Shown here: positions 24,341-35,464 of the stretch, piece by piece
How positions within the stretch are numbered: the stretch's first letter is position 1
Layout of the letters: each line of letters starts with the position of its first letter
Assembly: GCA_032622095.1 (NCBI GenBank)
Contig: CP136065.1
Span: forward strand, 212,580,151-212,644,150
Direction of reading: 5' to 3'
Length of the DNA: 64,000 nt
DNA from: Siphonodentalium dalli
Taxonomy: Eukaryota; Mollusca; Scaphopoda; Gadilida; Siphonodentaliidae
Program-made: the position numbers and the translations under genes
Notes under the pieces: model-generated
Told to the model about the DNA's origin: nothing
What the model saw: the letters and a program-made list of their open reading frames with translations, nothing else
Databases searched by the model: none

Positions 24341-24890
24341 ATGTCTACTCAATTGGAAAAGAGCGAGAACGTGTGTCAAAGCAATATGATTATGACAAAG
24401 CGTTGATCAACGCGTATCGTATCATTTAGCCCTGTATGAGTTCTCATTACAAACTTATAGTCGGATTCCTTATGTCATTTTGCATGATTCAGTTTAAAGA
24501 ATGATTCTATTAATGCCGCAAAAAGGACAATATGTCACTCGAGTAAAAGGTGTACTGAATTGGAAAAGAGCGATAAGGTGTGTCAAAGCAATATGCTTAT
24601 GACAAAGCGTTGGTCAACGCGTATCGTATCATTTAGCTCTGTATGAGTTCTCGTTACAAACTTAGTCAGAATAACGCGAGATGGATGTCCGGATATCTAA
24701 ACGAATCACAGAGCGTGTGTGTGATAGAGAGCATCGGAACTGGATTGACCAAAATTATATACTGAAGAATGGACTGGTTGTATAGAGACAAGTTTATTGA
24801 ACAATTAAGAAACGTGCTGAAATATTATGTATGCTTTGACACACATTCTCGCTGTTTTCCAATTGATTAGACCTTTTACTCGATTTACAT
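24341..24890. mobile_element. Small inverted-repeat element with an adjacent direct copy
   Basis: CTCGAGTAAAAGGTGTACTG (24537) and a reversed copy ending near 24886 enclose about 350 bp. A partial direct copy of the left part starts near 24341. The two copies share the words AATTGGAAAAGAGCGA, GTGTGTCAAAGCAATATG and CAACGCGTATCGTATCATTT. It has no coding capacity. Confidence 0.6.
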
Positions 24891-24899
24891 ACTGTTCTT

Positions 24900-25910
24900 T
24901 CTGAGACATTCATATAATCATCATTCAATCATCAACTGAGTAATTTGGTCGAGATGTGGTTGTTTCGTGGTTGTTTCGTTGACCAAGATAACCAACCTAA
25001 TTCTAAGCTATAATTGTATCTGTATATTTTGGAAACCTCATTATCGAGGACGCGCCTGGGGAGTTTCAGTGGGAGATTCTCCATATTTCGAATTCCAACT
25101 GTGCCCGGCTTGAAACAGAATACATTTGCAAATTCCATTCACATCGGTGCCTCACATTGGGTAGGAACTTTCGAATTGTTGCACAAAACATTCCTAATGT
25201 TGGCAATTCAACACAACATAAGCACCCACTTCTCATATAATTTAAAATTTTCCCACTGACGGCCATGTCATTTCTAGGGTAAATGTTTAACACATGATTC
25301 ACACAAAATATTTATTGAAAAATTTAAATCACAACAATCTCAAGCAACATGTTTTATATTTTCAGTCTGAACTTTGGACTGCAACCCTCTGTCGCAGCCC
25401 TGCTACCTAGCAGATAGGTTTCGCAAAAATCATTAGTATTATTAATTAACAGTTGGACATACATGTAAATTAGGTTTCAATGCCGTGACATTTCTCAGAC
25501 AATTATGGAATGGTATTACATATCACATGATTGGTCAGTCACATGAGAGTTATTCCAACGCGTCCAATTTTCTGAAGTAAGGAACTTTGGCTCTGGCATG
25601 CTCAGCGGTATTGGGTTTCCATAATTATTATTTGCGCCCTAACATATTTCTAGATATGGGATTATGGATTATAGTCAACATCGCTCAAATAATACAAACT
25701 AGTCTTAAATTCTTGAATGTTATAGAAAAATTGGCATGACGTTGTGATGTATCAGTATTTATAAACTATTACTCTGTGCATTTGCGAAAACTCTCTAATA
25801 TAGCGAGACATGCATGGTACAGCTGAGTCACGATGCGATTTGTAGTCAGACAGGCATGAACTTATAGTTGGCAAACAATTCGATATTGGATTGTTATCTT
25901 AAGTGATAAT
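24900..25910. other. Gene-free stretch
   Basis: No gene or repeat was recognised. Overlapping frames of 68-81 codons at 24932-25302 have no known motif. Confidence 0.35.
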
Positions 25911-25914
25911 TTGA

Positions 25915-26164
25915 CCCTTCCATGACTGGATCTTCCTAAATGTTGCGAATACCCTGTGGCAATGCGTTCCTTTATACATGCGAGTCTCCCACATGGAGCC
26001 TCGCGTATATTAGACAATACATTGGCCTAACAATATTTACCTTGACCTTGTAAGTCAGTGCATTATCTTATGCTTGGTTCCCTATGGGATACTCGCAGAT
26101 ATAAGATCATGCACAGGCACATGCACTTTAATGCAGCGCCAGCGCATCTTCCGTCATGAAAGTG
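25915..26164. mobile_element. Palindromic TTAA MITE, family A (copy c)
   Basis: The ends are CCCTTCCATGACTGG and CCGTCATGAAAGTG. The right TTAA is at 26165-26168 and is shared with the next element; the left one has decayed to TTGA. The inner stem-loop words are CATGCGAGTCTCC and GAGCCTCGCGTATATTAG. Confidence 0.7.
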
Positions 26165-26168
26165 TTAA

Positions 26169-26693
26169 AGATGTATTCAGCGTTCCGCAATGTTTTTACG
26201 AAATCTATATTTTACTTTTTATTTAGATTATAGTGCATAAACTAAGGCTTGGATCTCTTACTTATTGAATTCTCTATTTCATGTCATTTCGAGGTTTTAA
26301 CCAGGACACTAACACTTATTTAGTTAGAGCTTCAATAAAAAATGAAAGTCTTTGATATTTATAGTCCAGTTTGTATGCTTTGTTAACAAAACAGAGCTGA
26401 AAACAATGTTAAATTAAATATTTATATTGTTGTGATTGGAGGTTTGGAACTCTGAATACATGTATATAATTAAAATACAATAATATAACTGGTAATATTG
26501 AATACTCGGGACTTAATTATATATATATTTTTTACAACCACACACGCAACTAGACACACACGCACACACAAAAATCAAAAGGAAAATAAAAAAACAAAAC
26601 CAAAAAACAAATCAAACAAAAACAGTCAAACAAAAATAATCAAATATCAGCTTTATAATCTACTGAATATTGCATCGTTATCTAAGGTGAAAA
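26169..26693 (+). repeat. Dispersed repeat C, copy 1
   Basis: It starts AGATGTATTCAGCGTTCC straight after TTAA. About 480 bp match the copy at 32658-33150 in the same orientation, including ATTTCATGTCATTTCGA, TATGCTTTGTTAACA, a word reading GAGCTGAAAAC and a CACAC-rich tract. It is non-coding. It lies between two family A MITEs. Confidence 0.7.
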
Positions 26694-26697
26694 TTTA

Positions 26698-26949
26698 CCA
26701 TTCCATGACTGGAGCTGCCTGAAATTGAAACCCTGTGCCAATGTAATTTCTTATATATGCGAGTCTGCACTGTGGAGCCTCGCATATATAAGAGAATACA
26801 TTGGCCTAACAATATTTTCCCTGACCTGTAAGCCAGTGCATTATATTATATATATATTCTACATGTGGGAGACTCGCATATATAAGTGACAGCACAGGCA
26901 TGGGATCTTTAACGCTACACGAGCGCATCTTATCTTCCATCATGAAAGG
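26698..26949. mobile_element. Palindromic TTAA MITE, family A (copy d)
   Basis: The ends CATTCCATGACTGG and CCATCATGAAAGG are inverted. The interior pairs TATATATGCGAGTCTGC with TATATAAGTGA and GCCTCGCATATATAAGAG. The right end lies next to TTAA 26951-26954, which is also the left boundary of the family B copy. Confidence 0.7.
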
Positions 26950-28351
26950 TTTAAAGGTACTTTTTAAATTTTAAAAAATGCCGCTTCAGTTATGAGAATC
27001 GATTAATGGCCCAAAAATAATGCTAACCACAGTAAACTATAGTATAAAATTGTCCAAATCCTTATTTATCAATATTTTGTTCAACGAAATTTGGCCGGAT
27101 GGTCAAATATCTAAAAAACCAAAGTAACTTGATTTTATAGTTATCCATCTTCATCCGCAATTTGGGACGAGACGTCGGTTCGTCGACTTTTTTTTCCAGA
27201 CGGCAAAAATTACCGGTGGTGAAAAATAATAGATTTCAAAAATCGATATCTGATCACTCGAATCAAATAAAATAATGTTTACCCCCGAAGCCAAAGAACT
27301 AGTAATATGGTAATAAGGGTGCATTTACATTGCCATAGAACTGTACACAGATCTACACGCAGACAGTGTAAACGGGTTGATATAGAAATGCACACAGAAA
27401 GAGAACGGTATTAGTTCGTGTGAGCAAAAATCGTATCGGCTATTCGTCACGGTCAACACCGAAGCATTGCGCCAGGCAAATCTGTTTTGATTAATTGTTA
27501 CTCAGGCTTTGCGAATGTGTTTTAGTTTTCGTTATCATTTCAACCCGTGTATTTCGAATATTGAACACGGACAGGGACGTGGCGACTGGGGGGGGGGGGG
27601 GGTGTCTCACCTCCAACTTTGGTGAAAATTTTCAACAGTTTGAAATTTCATACCTGACACAATGATCTTGTAGTTTGATTTTCAAACATTTTATTGGGGG
27701 GGGGGGGGTATTGTTTTCGAACCAATATTTGCATAATTTCCAGCTTTTTATCAAAATTTTGGGCTGGAATGGTTATCAGCTGGAAAATTTCCAACCTTGT
27801 GCGGGCGGGTGTTAGGTTGGAAATTTTCAACACTTGGAAAGATTGTGTCTCCTGGTCCTTCCCCGTGGCCAGTCAAAAACCGCTAGTTGATTTAAGAAAA
27901 CAATATTGTCGTACATTTGGTCAAAATTGTCACTGGAAATGTCATCAGTTGGAAATTTTACTACATTTGGTCAAATAATGGGTGTTGTAGGGTGGATAGC
28001 CATTCCATACAGATCCAAATTGCCCACCGCCCAGATGGTGTCAAACAGGAGACCTATATATATATATATATATATACATGTTGTGTGTATATATGTGTTA
28101 TTCTTTCTTCGAACCATTATCAAGTGGTATGAGAATACACTTTAAATACAAGCGCTAAAATCGAAATAAACCAGTTGTCTATGAATGAAGACGTTTGTGT
28201 TCATTCTCGTACCGTATGCACGTTTATTTTGTCATCACACGCCTCAACATGCAGGTATTCACTTACACGGTGTGATTTGCGCACTTGACAAATCATTTGA
28301 GTCTTTTTCATGACGCAAGGGGAAAATAAACGTGTGAGTCCGTGGGTTTAA

Positions 28352-28743
28352 CCCTTTACCCAACAAACCGGCCACAACCGGCCAAATAAAGCTTCAACAG
28401 CCTAAAATATCTTCGGTCTGTCTCAATAGAACCATACACATATGGATATCATTGGAACCGGCTCCTTGACCACATTGTGATAGTTACAGTTATGCCCTGT
28501 GCCAATGCATTCTCTTATATATGCGAGTCGACCATAGGTCGCCTCGCATATATAAGAGAATGCATTGGCCTAAAAAAAATCTTTTTTTAACACTTTTTAC
28601 CATTTTTTCTTACATTCTTTAACAATTTTATAATTTTTAATGTGTTAAGCCAATGCATTCTCTTATATATGCGAGGCGACCTATGGTCGACTCGCATATA
28701 TAAGAGAATGCATTGGCACAGGGCCCTTCTGTTGGGTAAAGGG
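28352..28743. mobile_element. Family A MITE, near-perfect palindrome of two palindromes
   Basis: The ends CCCTTTACCCAACA and TGTTGGGTAAAGGG are exact inverted repeats, bounded by TTTAA on both sides (28347-28351 and 28744-28748). Two 68-bp hairpins (about 28499-28567 and 28650-28716) are each self-complementary. They pair GCATTCTCTTATATATGCGAG with its complement around GACCATAGGTC, and the second is the reverse complement of the first. It is the best preserved family A copy, so probably the youngest. It ends 45 bp before the ATG of the Harbinger partner gene. Confidence 0.85.
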
Positions 28744-28788
28744 TTTAAAATCATTTAGTTTTCTGCCTATTTGTTTTTTCTCATAACA

Positions 28789-29468
28789 ATGTGGACTGAC
28801 AGAGCGGTATCGCTTCTACTAGAGGAATTGCCAACACGGGAATCACTCTGGAATCTGAAGAGTAGGAGTTATAGGAATACCAACACCAAGACACGAGAGG
28901 TCGCAGAGCTTGTGGACATACTTCGGTCTGAAGTTGCGGATATGGACACCGACTCGCTGAAAAAATAATTTCGGGACTCAAAAGTCAATACCGTGAGGAA
29001 ATAAGGAAGCAGCTGTTTTCAGAGAGAAGCGGTGTTGGTCAAGAGGATGTGTATGTTTCCAGGTGGAAATTTTACAACAATCACATTTTTTTCGATGATG
29101 GCAGCCAAGATGGTGGAAATTTTACAAACATTAATCCAAGAGCTGAAGCCAATGATGTTGACAACGCAGATCCAGGGACGTCATCATCTCGCAGATCTAC
29201 AGGTACATCAGCCAGTGGGAAGAGAAAAGCAAACTGGCAAGAAAGGACTGCTGATGCAATTGTAACGTTAGCGTCCAACAGACAACAGCCAGAACTTGCA
29301 TATGATGAATGTGACGTGTTCGGGAAAACTGTCGCGTTTGGTGTGAGATCAATCACCGACCTTGCAAAACGAGCGCGCCTGATGTACAACATTCAAACTG
29401 CAATTTTTCTTGCCAATGATGTGCCTCTTCAACCCATGGCATGTTTCCCTCCATCCAGCAACCAGTGA
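28789..29468 (+). pseudogene. Harbinger MADF/Myb-SANT-like DNA-binding protein, frameshifted
   Basis: In Harbinger elements a second protein with a Myb/SANT or MADF domain binds the ends and helps bring the transposase to the nucleus and to DNA. Here the frame from the ATG at 28789 starts MWTDRAVSLLLEELPTRE, with the domain's conserved Trp, and has a second Trp in LWN. It stops at 28966-28968 in a run of six A. The remainder of the domain (SQYREEIRKQ, then SRWKFY and a following FFDD) and a Ser-rich tail with an RKAN basic patch continue in another frame to the stop at 29466-29468. One base inserted or lost in the A run explains the break, so this is either a real lesion or a homopolymer sequencing error. 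The tail segment LAKRARLMYNIQTAIF resembles the usual C-terminal helix. Upstream sequence has been replaced by a palindromic MITE. Confidence 0.7.
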
Positions 29469-29886
29469 CTTTCTGAACATGTGTGTAATGTTTTCTCTGT
29501 TATTGTTGGCTACATAAATAATGTTTGAATGCATTTGAACAGGATTGGATCTGTTTTCTCTGCAACTGCATGGTGCAATTCCATAACATGTTATCTACAT
29601 TAACTTGCAACAGAGAGTTTTAGAAAATGGAAACAGTGAGCATTATACCCGTATATGCCCATTAGAAATGTATATTTAATATGTTCACTAAATCCAAATA
29701 GGCCATCGGTCAGCACATATGGAATACAACGAGCAGTTTTGTAACTAATGACATGCGTTACCCGATATTGTATGTATACATTGTCACGATAGGCCGCCGG
29801 AATTTATTTTATGTGGCTTGCGTTTGACGGGGGATATGTAAATATTATTTATGAAATGTATTTATGTACAGTTATGATAGTTTTAA

Positions 29887-30354
29887 AAGTACTCAGTCCG
29901 ATCAGACGCTCCTAAATTGCTATTGCTTTGGCTTGGGTGTAACAAATATTTGCTTCGAGTCGAGGAACCCACCCATCAAAGCTCAGGTTGATTAGATATC
30001 GATGTTTGAAGTTTGTTAATATTTAGATATCTGGCACAAAAATTCTCCAGATCCTCGTGCTCAAACGGACAAATTGCGGTTGTAAGATGGATAACTCTAA
30101 AATCAAGCGGTTACTATTAACAATAATAACCACTGGATTTTAGAGTTATTCACCTAACAACCACAATTTGTCCATTTGAGCACGAGGATCTGAAGAAGTT
30201 TTGGGCCAGAGCTCCATAAATTAACAATCTTCAAACATCGATATCTAATCAATCTGAGCATTGACGGGTTGATTCCTCGGCTCTAAACAAACATAGTTTA
30301 CCCTCGAAGCCAAAGAGATATTGATTTAGGAGCGTCTAAACGGATTGAGCACCT
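29887..30354. mobile_element. Palindromic MITE family B, best copy (468 bp)
   Basis: The left end AAGTACTCAGTCCG and the right end CGGATTGAGCACCT are inverted, flanked by TTAA at 29883-29886 and 30355-30358. The arms pair over nearly the full length, for example CAGACGCTCCTAAAT with ATTTAGGAGCGTCTA and GATCCTCGTGCTCAAA with its complement, with the centre near 30120. It is inserted between the two Harbinger genes. It is non-coding. Confidence 0.85.
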
Positions 30355-30746
30355 TTAATAGTAGTTAGTTCCGACGCGATAAAAACAGAACGGGCGCTAA
30401 AATATCAGACATTATCCTATGTGGAACGTTTCACCAATATATATAATTCTTAATGGAGCTGATCATTCATCTGTTCATCGATGTGATAATCAATGTACAT
30501 GCCTGCAACAAAAAACATGTACATAATCGGCCCTTCGCAACAATAAAATCACAAAACCTTTTCGAATGACATTTCACGTTCATTTATTCACCTCATAACA
30601 CGATTCTAATGGTGCAAAAGAGAGAAGCCGCAGTCTCATACAATTTGACTGAAAAGATAAGTTTTTATTAGAATAAACCACCGTTAATACTATGGCTGGC
30701 GCTTTATTCTTTTAAAAACGTATATATCCTGTCAAAGTTCTAGTGA

Positions 30747-32471
30747 CTATGCAAACATCCAGTTATTCAGCCAAACCCCACAGAAGAAATAGTCGGTGAG
30801 TTCCTCACGAATTTCACGTCCGCTAAGAGCTGTGTATTCTATGTTCACAACTGAAGTGTCGTTGTCAGGTGGACTCCGGCTGTCGTCACTGGGTGTTTGG
30901 AGTTGACCGTCTGCGACGTTGTCAACAATAGTATTCCCCTCCTCGTCAAAGATAACTATATCTTCGCTCTCGGGGTCTGTAATGTTAGAGGTGTAAACAG
31001 TATCCCGCTTGTCGATCAAAAAATTATGCAATGCGACACACGCCCTAACCACATGTTTTGTCTTTTCTACCTTCAGTGGAATCGTGGCTCGTAGAATTCT
31101 GAATTTGGCTGACATGATTCCAAAAGCGTTTTCCACGATCCTTCGAGCCCGACTCTGTCTATAATTGAAAACCTTCTCATCCCCAACAGCAGTTGATCTT
31201 GGGTATGGCTTCAAGAGTGTAGTCCTTAGTGAGAAAGCGTCATCTCCAATAAGATAGTATGGTGTCTCTGTAGTTCGGCCGGGGAGTTTAGAGGGTGGTG
31301 TCAATCCGGAGGCATCTACCAAAGATTTAAGAGGTCCATAGTTAAAAATCGTTGAATCTGATTGGCTGTCTGGTGAACCGACGTCGAACGCGACGATCCG
31401 TGCATCAGAGTCCGCGACAGCAAGCAATACGATGGAGTGTCGTTTCTTATAGTTCCAATATAAAGAACCACTTCGCGCTGGCGCCACGATGTTCACATGC
31501 TTACCATCGATGGCCCCAAAACAGTGAGGAAACTGCCATCTCTTTTCGAATCCTCGTGCGATTTCAAGCTTATCCATTGCATCAGTTGGTTCGCGGAGGT
31601 GGTCGACTTTAAGTACTTGATATATGGCCGAGCACACATCTGGGACAAATATGCACATTGCAGAATCAGAACTCAGAAACTCTGTCCGCAACTCTTTGTA
31701 CAATGCCCCAGAAGCCAAGTATCGCAGAGTGACACAAAGTTTTTGATACGGTGTCAACGCTTTCCGAAGTTGCGTGTCGCGTTTCATTATCAATGGTGTT
31801 ACCCGCTCAAGTAGATCGTCAAAATTTGGCCCTGTCATCCTGCAAAAGATTAAACAAATTAGGTATAGTTTATACGACATATGTTTTGCAATGTTATCAT
31901 CGCGTACCGATTAAACGCTAGGATAAATTCGTGGGGTTAGAGTCAGCCCATGCATGAGATGCATCCCGTCCCTGATATATATTCAAGGTTTTAAAGTGAA
32001 AACATAGGGAATTGGTTACCCGATACACATATATGTAACCTATCAAAATAGCATAGCATATAGTATACGTGACGTACCATGTATACAAGTTTTCGGATAA
32101 ACTAAGAACGATAACTCTAGAGTGAACATACGGTTATTGCGGTTATGCTATCCTGATATCATTGATATATATATATACTTTTATATATACGGACATCTGA
32201 CATGTATCAACACATCCTTTGGGTGGGGTCATGTTGTGCTTTGTGTACCAAAGTAAAGAACTCACCTCATGTACGCCTGGAAACTTTCTCCGTCAGTTTC
32301 CCTAATTCGATTTAGACAATTCTCATAAAATCCGGTGCTCTCTCTTTCTGTGTCAGTAGCCCACGGCCGGGCCCACCATCTCCTGCTTCTCCTAGACTCT
32401 GTTGAGTATATCAGCAACGATGCTGACGCGGCACATACCAAATCGGTGTTGTCTGCTGATAGTTGATCCAT
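30747..32471 (-). CDS. PIF/Harbinger DDE transposase, two exons, apparently intact
   Basis: This is the cut-and-paste transposase of the element. Exon 1 is 32471-32266 (donor GTGAGT at 32265) and exon 2 is 31839-30747 (acceptor TTTGCAG). Joining them keeps frame across an AG|G codon and gives 432 residues, normal for the family. The N-terminal part has the family's RRWWARPW box and FQAYMRM leading into the helix-turn-helix-like segment (DLLERVTPLI). The DDE_4 nuclease core shows D in CFGAIDGKHV, D in YLIGDDAFSL and E in RRIVENAFGIM. The C-terminal ALHNFLI box is followed by an acidic tail. No internal stop or frameshift was seen. The start is supported because exon 1 supplies the conserved WW box that exon 2 alone lacks. 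The same start region survives in the deletion derivative at 35465-36431. Confidence 0.93.
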
Positions 32472-32657
32472 TTTTATGTCTGGCCTAAACTGAAACGACT
32501 CGTAGTGAGTTGTCCATTACAAGAGTACTTATCAGCGCGCGTTCACTATTAGTAATCATATTGTGATCACAGTAATGCGCGACACGTGACTTCATACAGA
32601 TCTGTATATAGTTCTGTATCAGTGTAAATGCACCCTAGTTGCATTTTGCATCTTTAA

Positions 32658-33150
32658 AGATGTATTCAGGGTTCCAGACTAATATGTTATGAAATCTATA
32701 TTTTTCTTTCTATTTAGAATATAGTGTATAAAGTAACATGTTCGGAACTTCTTATTTACTGCATTTTCTATTTTATGTCATTTCGATGTTTTAACAAGGA
32801 CAACAAAACTTATTAGTAAGCGATTCATTAAAAAGATGATAATCTTTGATGTTTATGGTCCAATTTATATGCTTTGTTAACAGAACAGAGCTGAAAACCA
32901 TGTTAAATTAAATGTTTATGTTGTTGTTTTAATTGGAGGTTTGGAACCCTGCATATATAATTGAAATACAATAATATGACTGATGATTCATGATTCATAC
33001 ACGGGATTCAATTATATTAAATATTAAAAAACACATACACACCCTCACACGCAAACACACCCTCCCACACAGAACAAAATGAATGACAGTAACAAACACA
33101 AATCAATCAAAAACAATCAAACACAAATAAGCAAACCTCAGCTTTATAAT
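32658..33150 (+). repeat. Dispersed repeat C, copy 2
   Basis: It starts AGATGTATTCAGGGTTCC directly after TTAA (32654-32657) and is co-linear with the copy at 26169 through the CACAC tract and a word reading CAGCTTTATAATCTA. It lies immediately right of the split family B copy. Confidence 0.7.
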
Positions 33151-33449
33151 CTATTGAAATTCGTTGTCCAAATGAGGGACAGTGTCGTAACAGTCGTTAA
33201 GATATCGGTTGTTCTTTTTATAGAGCTCTGTTCCTGACCCTTTTTATGTACATTCACATGCTGGCAAGTTGGCAACTATCACTGACAATTTTGAAGGCAA
33301 TTGGCCGGAGAAGGTTATATTTGTTAGGTTGTCAAGGACAAACTAATTATAGTTAAAATACACATACCCTGTCGTTTACTGCATGCGCAATGAACTTAGT
33401 TAATATACAACTGACATTTACCCGAAGGTAGCCTTCAATTATATGGCAA

Positions 33450-33930
33450 TAACCAATCGTGAAACTACTCGTTGCACATCATCGTTACCTGATTTAAGCG
33501 ATAAAACGTGCCATGACACATTCTGTAATTCCAAGTTATAGTGTGTACTAGACAGCCATCTACAATGTTTTATAAGAAACATGCACCAGATCGTAATTTT
33601 GCCAGCTGCTTAACCATTTTATCACACAATTACCTTGCTTTAAGCGATAAAGCGTGCTACGACACATATTTTGTAATTCAAAGTTCTAGCTAGTGTGCAC
33701 TAGACCAGTGTTTGCGCTGTCGGTGGCCAAAACAACATTTGGCCAAAAAAATTGTCATGTGGCTAATACAATTTTCATTTGGCTAACTTTTGGCCTCAAG
33801 ATTTTTCGGTCCAGCGCGAACACTGCACTAGACAGCCATTTATAATGTTTTTCAACAAACATGCGCCAGATTATTTGCCAGCTTTGTGAACGTACAATAT
33901 ATAGCTGCTTAACTATTTTATCACATAATT
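33450..33930 (+). repeat. Tandem duplication of about 175 bp, split by a hAT MITE
   Basis: The words TTTAAGCGATAAA, CACTAGACAGCCATYTA, an AACATGC-RCCAGAT segment and TAGCTGCTTAACYATTTTATC each occur twice or more. The second copy is interrupted by the 120-bp element at 33706-33825. Confidence 0.65.
33706..33825. mobile_element. 120-bp hAT-like MITE with perfect 8-bp target duplication
   Basis: The ends CAGTGTTTGCGCTG and CAGCGCGAACACTG are inverted with one mismatch. Both sides carry CACTAGAC (33698-33705 and 33826-33833), an exact 8-bp duplication, which with the CAGTG terminus is diagnostic of hAT-type insertion. The interior has repeated TTTGGCCA/TGGCTAA words. It has no coding capacity. 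Confidence 0.9.
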
Positions 33931-35460
33931 AGCCCCTAAATCCGGTCTCATATTGTTTTTAGTAAGACACACGTGTATTATAAGCATGCGCAGCGAAATA
34001 ATAGCTTGGCGCAATTATATCGATGTCAATGCCAGAATGTTATGATTATGTAAATTATAATTTAATTATTATATTCAATTTGTGTTGTGTAGTTTAGCGG
34101 CGTTGACTGTGAGATAAACTTGGGTGATGAGGGTGATTGAACAATTTTGTCAACACGAAAAGACACATTTAAAATGGGACTATATTTGTTCTGGAAGCTG
34201 TCTTTACTTCCTCTTTGGTTGTGATAAGGAACTTAATATTAATTATTTATAACCCCAGCCTTTTCGAGATAGATTTCCTTGCTAAATATGATTATGTGAT
34301 AAATTGGATCTCAAATTCGTCGCAAGTCTACACGCAAGTTATTAATCTCGTCCATTAATTGATTTTAGCCTTGCTAAAGCTCGGCTCGAATGAATTTTGT
34401 GCACTGGGTTAATACATTTCGTATATAATTGCGACTCATTGGAGATCCTCTATATGTATCTCTTCCCAGAACGTTCTATAATATATTGTAAATAATGTGT
34501 GTATATATATCGTTAATACATACATTTAACCATTAGCTATTTACCTCCATCTGTACTATTTATGTGGTGAGAATAAATAATTGACTTGAATTTTATTGAT
34601 TGGCGGGTATAGAACGATAACTTTGAATTAGAGGGACTAATCGAAAGGAGTTGGCTACCCAGGAAATGCTTTCCCCACGAACTTGGACTGGGAATAAACC
34701 AGTTGAAACTAAAATTGGTTTCAGCACGACATGTTTCTCTTTACATTTCAAAGTATGACCGTCTTTAGGAGAAAATCTGTTGAGTTGGATAGTCAGTGAT
34801 TCGAACATGATATCAGTTTGTAAATGAGTCGACTTGCGGTTATGCCATGTTTCATTAAAGAAATAAATATAGTGTGAGTGTTTTTTATTGAAGGGTATAG
34901 CGCTGTGGCCGTTTGGGTACATTGTGTGAACGCAAAGCGGTTCACATTAAATGTACAAACGGCCAAAGCGACATACTGTAGTATGTACCCCATATAAAAC
35001 ACACTCAACTATATTTATTTCTTATATTAATATAGCTTTTCCTTAGTAATTTCTATTAATTCAGCTGGATGTGTTTCTGGTATCTGTCTGAAGTTTGGTT
35101 ATTATACAATGCAGGCTACTGCTGTGTCAATTAGCCCAATATTATATATGTGAATTATCGATGATTAGTCTGTTGCTGCGCACTTAAACACCACGCCCAG
35201 TTTGTATTCATATGTGTCAAAAAGTGGAATCGGTTCGTGTTATGGTGTTATTTGAGATATTAAATGCATGACCAAATTGGCATTTGACCAATCAACGAAC
35301 ATGATATAGTTTAACACAAACGGCTTTATGACATATTTTAGCATAAGAATATAAGCAAATCGTGGCGTATGAATGTTGACACGCGTTTATATTCAGCACC
35401 TGGTCGTACAGAGTACAGAAGAAACCAACAACAACATGTTAACAATAAAATCAGCACAAA
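33931..35460. other. Gene-free stretch
   Basis: No gene was recognised. A 109-codon frame on the minus strand (34593-34922) has no known motif and is not called. Confidence 0.35.
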
Positions 35461-35464
35461 CTTA

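Larger units (their letters stand above)
27317..32635 (-). mobile_element. Complete PIF/Harbinger DNA transposon (5.3 kb)
   Basis: Terminal inverted repeats of about 38 bp begin GGGTGCATTTACA on both ends and run inward to CAGATCT with a few mismatches. The flanking trinucleotides are TAA (27314-27316) and TAG (32636-32638), a decayed version of the 3-bp duplication (TAA/TTA) known for this superfamily. Inside are the two genes typical of Harbinger elements in divergent-to-convergent layout: a MADF/Myb-like protein on the plus strand (28789-29468) and the DDE transposase on the minus strand (30747-32471). Two TTAA-bounded MITEs (28352-28743 and 29887-30354) have since inserted between and before the genes. 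A non-autonomous relative lies at 35465-36431. Confidence 0.93.
26955..32653. mobile_element. MITE family B copy split by the Harbinger insertion
   Basis: The left part (26955-27316) carries the family words TTCAACGAAATTTGG, GGACGAGACGTCGG, a word like ACTCGAATCAAAT and CCCCCGAAGCCAAAGAAC. The expected right end (GCATCT before TTAA) is found only after the Harbinger element, at 32636-32653, followed by TTAA (32654-32657). The Harbinger element therefore inserted into an existing family B copy. Confidence 0.65.

Noticed and set aside
23885-24379. 164-codon minus-strand open frame
   Set aside because: It has no recognisable motif, it overlaps an inverted-repeat element at its start, and there is no splice or start context. 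It is long for chance but not convincing in AT-rich DNA of this size.
27694-28145. Overlapping frames of 71-94 codons left of the Harbinger partner gene
   Set aside because: They fall in the repeat that also occurs in the deletion derivative and at 2460-3250 in reverse, and they share no conserved frame among copies.
34593-34922. 109-codon minus-strand frame
   Set aside because: It has no domain-like motif and no supporting splice structure; left as unassigned.
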